From positions 248,001 through 312,000 of the forward strand of contig NZ_FNEG01000001.1 of NCBI RefSeq assembly GCF_900100075.1: a DNA stretch of 64,000 nt, read 5' to 3'. The translations under genes were made by a program, and so were the position numbers. The stretch comes from Chryseobacterium jejuense. GTDB taxonomy: Bacteria; Bacteroidota; Bacteroidia; Flavobacteriales; Weeksellaceae. The notes beneath the pieces were generated by a model. The model made no database searches. It saw nothing but the letters and a program-made list of their open reading frames with translations, and was not told where the DNA came from. Below, in pieces: positions 8,732 to 15,659 of the stretch (the stretch's first letter is position 1; every line of letters starts with the position of its first letter).

Positions 8732-9004
8732 TTACAGGTTATTTTTAAGTTGTTCAATCTTGGTAATCAGGTCATCCATTTTATTTCTCATGGTTGGATA
8801 GGATAGACCTGCCTGTTTGGACATTTCTTTAATGCTTCCACTGGACAGTAAAAAATTAAGGATAAAATCCTGTTCATCCCGATTCAGTTTTAGAAGAACC
8901 GGAAGTTCATAGTCTCCGCTAACCTCAGTTTTACAGCTTGGACATTTCATTTGGCTTACGTTAAGAGTGTTGTCACAACTTGGGCAGACTATCGGTAACT
9001 TCAT
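8732..9004 (-). CDS. DUF2089 family zinc-ribbon/HTH protein
   Basis: A 90-residue protein with a four-Cys zinc ribbon (C7, C10, C21, C24 as two C-x-x-C pairs), then a helix-turn-helix region from ~45 to 88 that includes 'GSIKEMSKQAGLSYPTMRNK'. This is the DUF2089 arrangement, thought to bind DNA. It is the promoter-proximal gene of an operon with a Yip1-like membrane protein and a serine hydrolase, so it is likely the operon's own regulator. No target is known from the sequence. Confidence 0.85.
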   Translation of the reverse strand: MKLPIVCPSCDNTLNVSQMKCPSCKTEVSGDYELPVLLKLNRDEQDFILNFLLSSGSIKEMSKQAGLSYPTMRNKMDDLITKIEQLKNNL

Positions 9005-9089
9005 TGAATTTATTTTTTACGAAAGTAATATATTTTTTAATAAAGTTAAAGTATTTTTTAATTTTATTAAAATTTTATTTTAAAATTGA

Positions 9090-9128
9090 GCAAAAAAATA
9101 ACCACAAAAAATCATTCTGTGGTTAATA
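9090..9128 (-). terminator. intrinsic terminator after tyrA
   Basis: TAACCACA / TGTGGTTA stem; on the minus strand it is followed by seven T. It lies about 45 bases past the tyrA stop codon. Confidence 0.75.
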
Positions 9129-9170
9129 GATATATCGTTTTAAATTATATTTATGTTGATTATCAGTATG

Positions 9171-10013
9171 TTATCTTAGTATTCCTCTGATTCTGTTAGC
9201 ATTGGTAATCAATTCTTCCAGGTATTCATAGTTTTCTTTTTCTAAAGCAGATTTGAATTTTCTGAGCTGAGTGATATGTTCATTCAAAACATCCAATACA
9301 TTTTCTTTGTTCTGTTTAAAGATCGGAACCCACATTTCAGGATGTGATTTAGCAAGACGAACGGTACTGGAGAACCCGGAGCTGGCAAGCTGAAAGATGG
9401 TTTCTTCCTCACGTTCTTTTTCCAAAACCGTGTTGGCAAGAGCATACGATGTAATATGAGAAATATGGGAAATGTAAGCCGTATGAATATCATGATCTTC
9501 TGCATTCATGTATATGGTATGCATTTCAAGGGCATTCACTATATTTTCAACTACATTCAATGCATCTTCTGCCGATTCTTCTTTGTTACAGATTACTCCT
9601 GCCTTGCCTGCGAAACTCTCTGCAATAGCAGATTTAGGTCCATTGTTTTCAGTACCCCACATCGGGTGAAAGGCTACAAATCTTGAACGTTTCGGATGGT
9701 CTTTCACAGCACCTACGATTCCTGCCTTGGTGGAACCTGCATCCATAACGGTCTGATGATCTGAAACAAGATCCAGTACGCTTGGTAACAGTTTTCTTGC
9801 AGCATCTACCGGAATAGCAAGAATAATAAGGTCTGCATCTTTGACTCCCTGTTGCAGGTCTGCACCAGCATCAATTATTTTCAAATCTAATGCTTCGTTG
9901 ATATGTTGTTGGCTGTTATCGATTCCGTAGATGAAGCTGGCGATGTTTTTTTCTCTTAACTTCAAGGCCATTGAACCTCCGATTAATCCTACTCCAATAA
10001 TACTTATTTTCAT
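9171..10013 (-). CDS. tyrA: prephenate dehydrogenase
   Basis: A 280-residue enzyme that oxidises and decarboxylates prephenate to 4-hydroxyphenylpyruvate in tyrosine synthesis. The Rossmann motif G-V-G-L-I-G-G begins at residue 7; 'MDAGSTKAGIV' near 90 and 'FHPMWGTENNGP' near 115 are typical of the TyrA family, followed by the all-helical dimer domain with 'HISHITSYAL'. No fused chorismate mutase or ACT domain is present, so feedback control by tyrosine at the protein level is not obvious. The gene stands apart from other aromatic genes. A strong terminator hairpin 20 bases before its start, preceded by a short frame with three Tyr codons in a row, suggests attenuation. Confidence 0.93.
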   Translation of the reverse strand: MKISIIGVGLIGGSMALKLREKNIASFIYGIDNSQQHINEALDLKIIDAGADLQQGVKDADLIILAIPVDAARKLLPSVLDLVSDHQTVMDAGSTKAGIVGAVKDHPKRSRFVAFHPMWGTENNGPKSAIAESFAGKAGVICNKEESAEDALNVVENIVNALEMHTIYMNAEDHDIHTAYISHISHITSYALANTVLEKEREEETIFQLASSGFSSTVRLAKSHPEMWVPIFKQNKENVLDVLNEHITQLRKFKSALEKENYEYLEELITNANRIRGILR

Positions 10014-10031
10014 CTTTTTAAATTTTTTTAA

Positions 10032-10064
10032 ATAAAAAAACCTCGTCCTAGGACGAGGTTTTAA
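10032..10064 (-). terminator. hairpin terminator directly upstream of tyrA (possible attenuator)
   Basis: AAAACCTCGTC-CTAG-GACGAGGTTTT is an 11-bp perfect stem. On the minus strand it is followed by seven T and lies ~20 bases before the tyrA ATG and ~115 bases after the stop of the preceding lipoprotein gene. It may end the lipoprotein transcript, or act as an attenuator for tyrA, or both. Confidence 0.8.
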
Positions 10065-10083
10065 ATTATGTTCATAAGAATCC

Positions 10084-10140
10084 CTATCCCAGATCTGAGT
10101 TCAAAATTCTATAATAATATGTTTCGTTGTTAAAATTCAC
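10084..10140 (-). CDS. candidate Tyr-rich leader peptide for tyrA
   Basis: A GTG-started frame of 18 codons encodes a peptide with Tyr-Tyr-Tyr at positions 8-10 and one Phe at 3, ending at a TAG about 20 bases before the terminator hairpin. Its stop overlaps a GGATAGG stretch that can pair imperfectly, with two wobbles and one mismatch, with the 5' arm of the hairpin. A Tyr run ahead of a terminator ahead of tyrA fits ribosome-mediated attenuation. The region is AT-rich, so TAT repeats can arise by chance, and the start is GTG rather than ATG. Confidence 0.45.
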   Translation of the reverse strand: MNFNNETYYYRILNSDLG

Positions 10141-10180
10141 AATACGAAATTATAAAATATTTTTTAAAGTCGAGAACTTT

Positions 10181-10624
10181 TTATGATTTCTTTTTGAGAA
10201 GAATAGGAGTATTGTACTGCCAGTCCTTGTTGGGGACTATTTCACTTTGGAGAAAATATTTTCCATCTTTTCTGAATACAACTGCTAAAGTATCAGTAGG
10301 AAGGTGGTTCGTCATAGGATTGCCTTCAATTTGACTGATGTATTTTACAATGATCTGTTTTTCATTTCCAGTGATGCTGCAAACGTCTGTAAAAAAGGTT
10401 TTATAGCCAAGTCCTCCAAAAGTACAGCTGTCTTTGGTGATGGTGAGATCATAATCCAATGTCATTTCAGCGTTTTCATCCAGTTTTCCAAAATCATGAG
10501 AAATGGAATATTTTCCTTTCCATTGGGTATGAAGAGAATTCCCAGAATCTTTTGAAGATTCTTTCGGAAGACTTTTACAGGAAATAATGCTTAAAGCAGT
10601 AAGAATAAAGAATATTTTTTTCAT
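10181..10624 (-). CDS. small lipoprotein, unknown, last of the nine-gene lipoprotein array
   Basis: A 147-residue lipoprotein: residues 1-16 are a signal with lipobox I-I-S-C16. After a short Ser/Lys linker comes a compact beta-rich domain starting 'WKGKYSISHDFGKLD', with two further Cys that may form a disulphide. I do not recognise the family with certainty; the W-x-G-x-Y-x-I opening resembles small lipocalin-like domains. It follows the neighbouring lipoprotein gene by 15 bases and is probably the distal gene of the transcript. From its place downstream of the PAAR/hydrolase genes it is a candidate periplasmic immunity protein. Confidence 0.75.
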   Translation of the reverse strand: MKKIFFILTALSIISCKSLPKESSKDSGNSLHTQWKGKYSISHDFGKLDENAEMTLDYDLTITKDSCTFGGLGYKTFFTDVCSITGNEKQIIVKYISQIEGNPMTNHLPTDTLAVVFRKDGKYFLQSEIVPNKDWQYNTPILLKKKS

Positions 10625-10639
10625 GATGTTGAATGAACT

Positions 10640-11134
10640 TTAATCAGCGCTGTGAATGATGGTTCTTTTTACATCATTGCCTTTTTGTTCCAATTCAAGG
10701 GTCGTTACACCCCCTGCAAATAAGAATTCAATTTCAACTTTGTTGGGCGAAACTTTATAGCTGATGGTTTCCAATCCATCCTGATGAACTTCCTTTTCAC
10801 TGCTTTGTTTGGGTAGTTCAGTAAGAAGAAGCTCTGCTTTTTCCACTTCCTTTTCTTTGATGGTTCTCTGATAAATATCTTCCATTTTGCTTTTAGGAAA
10901 AATGCACTCCAGCTGAGTTTCATATTCAACTGTTTTCTCCGTGCATTCTTTTAATGTAGGGATGATCTTACTTTCTTCAACAGTCTTTTCTTCAATAGCT
11001 TTTTCTGCTACGGGAGCTTTCACAACAGAACTGTCTTTTTTCATAGTTTCTGTTTCATTTGCAGTCTGTTTTGTATCGTTTTTACAACCTGTTATCAGTA
11101 ACAGGGTAATTGCGATGAAGCTTATTTTTTTCAT
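10640..11134 (-). CDS. small lipoprotein, unknown
   Basis: About 164 residues from the ATG giving M-K-K-I; three extra upstream codons are open but that start makes a weaker signal peptide. The lipobox is I-T-G-C. A long charged, Glu/Lys-rich linker (to about residue 60) leads to a C-terminal domain with two Cys (in 'LKECTEK' and 'LECIFP') and a final beta-hairpin ('VTTLELEQKGNDV'). No family recognised. The tight spacing to its neighbours (15 bases downstream, 17 upstream) suggests one transcript with the lipoproteins on either side. Confidence 0.72.
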   Translation of the reverse strand: MKKISFIAITLLLITGCKNDTKQTANETETMKKDSSVVKAPVAEKAIEEKTVEESKIIPTLKECTEKTVEYETQLECIFPKSKMEDIYQRTIKEKEVEKAELLLTELPKQSSEKEVHQDGLETISYKVSPNKVEIEFLFAGGVTTLELEQKGNDVKRTIIHSAD

Positions 11135-11151
11135 TAATAACAAGATTAAGT

Positions 11152-11697
11152 TTATTTAGTATTTCTACTGGATTTTCCCATAAAGGGTCTTCCTATGGAT
11201 TTCAGGGGAACAGGTTTATGGAAAATACAGGTTTCAGGAATAGAAGGTTGTTCAGATGGTTTTATCAGTTCCCAATTCATTTCTTTGTAATCAACAGTCC
11301 AGTCTGAAAGTATAGCTTTTCCTTTATGGGCAGAAGGGTTAGAGGGATTGTAAAATTCTATGATAGCTTTTCCTTGTGATATAATTCCAGTAATGATTCC
11401 TTCTTCCGGTTTATCCTGTAGAGTAAACCGGTAGGTTCCTTTTATGCTGTCCCTATTTTTTGTATTTTCTAATGTAATACTGAATAATTCATAATCATGA
11501 GAATATCCAGCTTTCCAAACTCCTGATATTGTGTCTTTAATAGTTTGGTCATTAGCCATCTGAGAAATTTTTTCTGCCGCAATGCTGTCACGGATACTGA
11601 TTTTGTCCTGGAGTGTTAAAGGTTTATTCTCCCCATTTTTTTTACAGGAAAGCATTCCTAAAATGGACAGTAAAAATATGATTTTTATTATTTTCAT
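11152..11697 (-). CDS. small lipoprotein, unknown
   Basis: A 181-residue lipoprotein with lipobox M-L-S-C18. A predicted helix (residues ~28-55) is followed by a domain opening 'ISGVWKAGYSHDYELFSITL', similar in plan to the W-K-x-x-Y-S opening of the most distal lipoprotein in this array, so the two may be distant relatives. The C-terminal tail is Pro- and Arg-rich. No known function; position suggests a candidate immunity protein. Confidence 0.72.
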   Translation of the reverse strand: MKIIKIIFLLSILGMLSCKKNGENKPLTLQDKISIRDSIAAEKISQMANDQTIKDTISGVWKAGYSHDYELFSITLENTKNRDSIKGTYRFTLQDKPEEGIITGIISQGKAIIEFYNPSNPSAHKGKAILSDWTVDYKEMNWELIKPSEQPSIPETCIFHKPVPLKSIGRPFMGKSSRNTK

Positions 11698-11727
11698 GAT
11701 TCCAGCTATTTGTATGTACTTTTGATT

Positions 11728-12393
11728 TTATGGAGTGCCATTTACTTTACGTTCTGAAGAGCTGAGTTTTGAAGTGAAATTTTCCCTCCATTCATTGGCT
11801 TTTACTTCATCATTATCATTCTTTATGTCAAAGTAATCTATAGTCTTCCAGCTATTATTGGTGGTGTTATACTCATATACAAATAGGGTTCTCGGAATCT
11901 GTGGTGTGTATGGAGCATCAAGATTAGGGGTATGTTTCAAATATTTTTTTGGCGTATGAAAGATGAAAATATTAAACTCTTTACTAAGGCCTTTGAATGA
12001 CTGCTGGCTGAGTTTTTTATCAATCATGGTATCTGCATCCTGATCTTTATACTGGCTTGCCTGCTGGCTATACCATTGGGCAGCTCCAATTTTAGGAACA
12101 AGGATGAATAGGGTTTCTCCATCCCGGTAAGAGAAGTCAAAATTACGGTAAACTCCTTCTGTACCTGTACTGGTTATGCCTTCCAGATCATCAATAGAGT
12201 AGTTGATGAAATCTATATTTTCCTGTTGAGGTTTTACAATTGTTTGAGCAGGTTTTACAATATCATGTTCTTCTTTTTTCTCAGAAGCTTTGAGGGCTGG
12301 AGAAGGTGAAGCTGCTCCTTTAGTGTTGGTTTCAGTTGATTTTTTACATCCTACCAACAATAATAAAAGATAAAGGGGAATAATCTTTTTCAT
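11728..12393 (-). CDS. lipoprotein, unknown
   Basis: A 221-residue lipoprotein with lipobox L-V-G-C16. Residues ~17-65 are a Lys/Glu/Ala/Pro-rich low-complexity linker that would hold the domain away from the membrane. The rest (~70-221) is a mixed alpha/beta domain with many aromatic residues ('VYRNFDFSYRDGETLFILVP') and no recognised family. It is 30 bases upstream of the next lipoprotein gene and shares the linker-plus-compact-domain plan with it. Confidence 0.72.
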   Translation of the reverse strand: MKKIIPLYLLLLLVGCKKSTETNTKGAASPSPALKASEKKEEHDIVKPAQTIVKPQQENIDFINYSIDDLEGITSTGTEGVYRNFDFSYRDGETLFILVPKIGAAQWYSQQASQYKDQDADTMIDKKLSQQSFKGLSKEFNIFIFHTPKKYLKHTPNLDAPYTPQIPRTLFVYEYNTTNNSWKTIDYFDIKNDNDEVKANEWRENFTSKLSSSERKVNGTP

Positions 12394-12465
12394 GGGGTTG
12401 AATATACCTCTTTTTAAGTTTAGGTTTATTCACTGTTTACGGGGATTTTTGCCTTAAAAATGATT

Positions 12466-13113
12466 TTAGGCATCATAGTATAAATCTAAGATCAGATGAC
12501 CTTTTTCATCACACCATTTTATCCAGAAGTTTTGATCATGATCATCTTTTACCATCAGCCAGTTTCTTTCAATTTTAACAGGATAATAAAAACTGTCTTT
12601 ATCCAGTGGTTGTGATGAAGCTTTATCATTAGCTTCCGTTCTTAAAGGATTTTCTTTTTCATTGAAACCCACTGAAAATACAGTTAGAATATGTTCTCCA
12701 ACGGTTTGATATGTAAAATTAGAGTCTGATTCTTTAATATACTTGATGGTGTTTTTATCTTCATTCACCAATACTTTATAGAACCCATTTTCTTTGCCTA
12801 AAAATTTGAAAACCAAAAGGGTGTAATCAGGCTTTATCATGTTAGGGATAAAATCATCATCATTGAAAGTATCAGTCATCTGAAACGACTTCCATTCCGA
12901 ATGATCTTCATTATAAAGTTTGAGCCAGTCCTTTTGCTGGTAAGTGTTTTTTAAGACGATAAAACCTTTGTCTTCTTTTTCATCTTTCTTTTCTGTAGGA
13001 GATACGGATTTCTCTTTATTGGAATCAGGTTTGAAAGGCTCTGTTGTTTTTTTGTCCTTACAGGAAAGCAGAAACATGGCTGTTAGAACAAAAGCGGAAA
13101 GTATTTTTTTCAT
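12466..13113 (-). CDS. lipoprotein, unknown
   Basis: A 215-residue lipoprotein with lipobox L-L-S-C18 followed by a Lys/Glu/Asp-rich linker to about residue 50. The folded part is beta-rich with several Trp ('KDWLKLYNEDHSEWKSF', 'ERNWLMVKDDHDQNFWIKW') and one late Cys. No family recognised. It lies between the SH3-containing lipoprotein gene and the rest of the array, all in the same orientation. Confidence 0.72.
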   Translation of the reverse strand: MKKILSAFVLTAMFLLSCKDKKTTEPFKPDSNKEKSVSPTEKKDEKEDKGFIVLKNTYQQKDWLKLYNEDHSEWKSFQMTDTFNDDDFIPNMIKPDYTLLVFKFLGKENGFYKVLVNEDKNTIKYIKESDSNFTYQTVGEHILTVFSVGFNEKENPLRTEANDKASSQPLDKDSFYYPVKIERNWLMVKDDHDQNFWIKWCDEKGHLILDLYYDA

Positions 13114-13148
13114 GGGATATTAAATATAAAGAAATAGATGTAAATATA

Positions 13149-14240
13149 CTATTTGGACTGTATCCTACTTTTATGGACATATCCTTTTTTCCCTTCTTTA
13201 GAAACTACCAGCCACCAATCTCCACTTTGATCTAACACTTCAATTTGTTCTCCAGTGTTTATTTTTTGTAGGATTTGTGAGGAAGCATTTTTATCTTTTC
13301 TTAAATTAGTATAGTCATCAGAGTCTATTATTTTTGAATATATTTTTTCCTGATTATCTTCTTGCAAAAGCCCATAATCTTTAGAATATTTTTCAAGAGA
13401 TGGGTAGCCATAATATTTGTTTTTTTGAAAAGAATCCTTTAATTCTGGGTGAGAAATATAAATGTTATTTAATAATAAATATGACTTATCTGATTGAACG
13501 TCAATGTCTTCTTTGCCAATAAAGCCAAGCTGCAAAAGATAGGCAATAGCTTTTTCTAACGTAGCATGAGGAATGCCATTAGTTTTTATAATATTTTCCA
13601 TATTATCAGCTAGATAATTTGTTAATGCATATAAAAAAGAATCTTTAGATTTTAAGCTTACTAACAACTTTTCTCTAATTTTGAATGAGTTAGTTGTGGT
13701 ATTGTAGAATACAAATGGCAGTCTAGAGCTTTGCTCAATATCATCCCAATTTTGAATATTTCGAACAGCAGCATTGAAGAGAGCATCATTTTTTTCATAA
13801 TTAAATAATACGACTAAATCAGTTGCAAGATCCGGATTTTTAGATGTAATATTTAAGATTGATGTCAAATCATTTTGATAAATAATTTTATTCAGAGATA
13901 ATATTTCCTCAAAATAAGGAAGCTTCTTGTTACTATTTATATTTAATTGAACACTATCTAAGTCAGGTAAAATATCGCTACCTATTTTAATATATTTTCC
14001 TTCTTTTGATATCTGATAATTGGTGGCTTCATTGAAGGCTAGAAAATCATTGTATCCATCTTGAAGTTTCTCAGGTTTAATACCAAGTAGATCCGTATTA
14101 ATTTTATTGAATTGTTCCTTAGTATTCTCAAATTTATTATTCTTGAAATAACTTTCAATTATTTCAGTTTCTTTGTTTTGGCTGTTTGCACCTGAACAGG
14201 AAAGAAGAATAAGTATGGTTAAGTTTAAAAAGTTTTTCAT
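13149..14240 (-). CDS. lipoprotein with C-terminal bacterial SH3 domain
   Basis: A 363-residue lipoprotein with lipobox L-L-S-C15. Residues ~20-290 are a mostly helical domain without a clear family. Residues ~305-360 are a bacterial SH3 domain ('YTNLRKDKNASSQILQKI' through 'WWLVVSKEGKKGYVHKSRI'), a module often found on peptidoglycan-binding or envelope proteins. Before it is 'KYYGYPSLEKYSKDYG', almost the same as 'KYYGLPSFEKYWND' near the end of the lipoprotein encoded just after the hydrolase gene, so the two share a domain. The local sequence is more AT-rich than the flanks. A cell-wall-binding immunity role is plausible but not shown. Confidence 0.8.
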   Translation of the reverse strand: MKNFLNLTILILLSCSGANSQNKETEIIESYFKNNKFENTKEQFNKINTDLLGIKPEKLQDGYNDFLAFNEATNYQISKEGKYIKIGSDILPDLDSVQLNINSNKKLPYFEEILSLNKIIYQNDLTSILNITSKNPDLATDLVVLFNYEKNDALFNAAVRNIQNWDDIEQSSRLPFVFYNTTTNSFKIREKLLVSLKSKDSFLYALTNYLADNMENIIKTNGIPHATLEKAIAYLLQLGFIGKEDIDVQSDKSYLLLNNIYISHPELKDSFQKNKYYGYPSLEKYSKDYGLLQEDNQEKIYSKIIDSDDYTNLRKDKNASSQILQKINTGEQIEVLDQSGDWWLVVSKEGKKGYVHKSRIQSK

Positions 14241-14382
14241 TTGTGTTTTATTTTTTACTTTATTCTGTCTCTAACTATTTATGTTACTTTATACAAGCTT
14301 CTTTTGACTTTTAAGTACCATTTCCGTAGTGGTATAATTTTACCAGGCTAGCTCTACTACAGGGTCTCATGTTTCATTACAT

Positions 14383-15000
14383 TCAATAATAAAGATTATA
14401 TTTCTCCATTTCAACATCTAAAGACTCATCCAGATAATGTAGAGAATCAGATTTGATTGTACCATCAGTACTTATGCTGCTTTCTGTATAGGAAACAATA
14501 CCTACTGAATTTCCTCTTAAAGGATTTAGTGGGAAATATTTTATTTGCCAAATTTTATTTGTTTTTGCATTAAAATAGGACAGACAACTGTAATTTCCAA
14601 AACCATCTCCTGAAATATTTCTGTAAAATTGTATTGAGTCAGCTTTTTTATTGTTGACGTAAGTAAAGAGGTTTACTTTTATTATATTTCTATCAGTTTG
14701 TCTTTCTTTTATAAGTTTAATGGAAATATTATTTTCTAAAGGCAAAGAATGTTCATTGTTTTCAGCTAAAGAGTATTGTTTCAAATACTCTTCATTTTGT
14801 TTTTTTAATACTAAATATCCTTTTCCGTTTTTTAGGGAATTGAAATAATTGGCATTCGCAAGAATAGAATCTCCAACAAAATGATTTCTATTATGTGCAA
14901 TGTTTTTTGATGAGGTATCTACTGCCTGTTTACAACAAATACTGACCAATATTGTTAACATCAAAGCAGAATAACTGTATACTTTTTTTATGTTTTTCAT
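14383..15000 (-). CDS. lipoprotein, unknown
   Basis: A 205-residue lipoprotein; the signal ends at a double Cys (S-I-C-C), so the lipidated residue is one of these. The mature part has a Ser/Asn-rich stretch and then beta-rich sequence with 'KNGKGYLVLKKQNEEYLKQY'. No family recognised. Its upstream flank (from 15001) is nearly the same as the flank upstream of the SH3 lipoprotein gene, a sign that promoter and gene unit were duplicated or shuffled. Confidence 0.72.
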   Translation of the reverse strand: MKNIKKVYSYSALMLTILVSICCKQAVDTSSKNIAHNRNHFVGDSILANANYFNSLKNGKGYLVLKKQNEEYLKQYSLAENNEHSLPLENNISIKLIKERQTDRNIIKVNLFTYVNNKKADSIQFYRNISGDGFGNYSCLSYFNAKTNKIWQIKYFPLNPLRGNSVGIVSYTESSISTDGTIKSDSLHYLDESLDVEMEKYNLYY

Positions 15001-15104
15001 TTGTGTTTTATTGATTTACTTTATCCTGTCTTTAGCTCTTTGATATCTTTACTGGTGAAATTTTCAATTATACTTTTAAGACTTATGTGAGTGGACATTT
15101 ATCT

Positions 15105-15587
15105 TTATTTGTTTAATAAATTTATTAAAAATTCACGGTTTACATTTTCAAACTTGATATTTCCAAAATCTCTTGAGGTATAGTTTTTATTAGGTATACT
15201 TCTATCTGGATCATACCTATCTGTAAATTCTATACTATACTTATGCAGAAGAAGATCTTTGTCGAATTTAAATGTGATGTATTCTTTCAGATAGTATTTA
15301 TCTGTACAATTATACTTTTCTATGGTAAAGTAATTATTTTTCAATACAATATTGTCAAGACTTGTGTCTGGACAGTTTGAGTTACCTTCTAAAACCTTTG
15401 CATTGACAAACTTGTTATTTATCCTATTAAGTGTTACCTCAGTTACACCTTCTACATTGGAATTAATTAAAAAAAACTCATTCTCATATATTTTATGAGC
15501 TATATTTTCTTGTTCTTTTTTGTTTTTACTTGAGCAAGAAATTAAAAAGAATACTAATAATATTAAAACTAAAACGTTTTTCATCAT
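15105..15587 (-). CDS. small lipoprotein, unknown
   Basis: A 160-residue lipoprotein with lipobox L-I-S-C18. It is beta-rich and has a Cys pair in the middle of the chain ('SNCPDTSLDN' and 'YNCTDKYYLK') that could form a disulphide in the periplasm. The C-terminus 'FENVNREFLINLLNK' looks helical. The family is not recognised. The gene is strongly AT-rich. It sits 72 bases after the first lipoprotein of the array. Confidence 0.72.
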   Translation of the reverse strand: MMKNVLVLILLVFFLISCSSKNKKEQENIAHKIYENEFFLINSNVEGVTEVTLNRINNKFVNAKVLEGNSNCPDTSLDNIVLKNNYFTIEKYNCTDKYYLKEYITFKFDKDLLLHKYSIEFTDRYDPDRSIPNKNYTSRDFGNIKFENVNREFLINLLNK

Positions 15588-15659
15588 TTGTTACTGCATT
15601 TATTCCATTTTTACCCTACTTTTATAGGAAATTATGAACTTGCAATTGGGGTTCTCATA

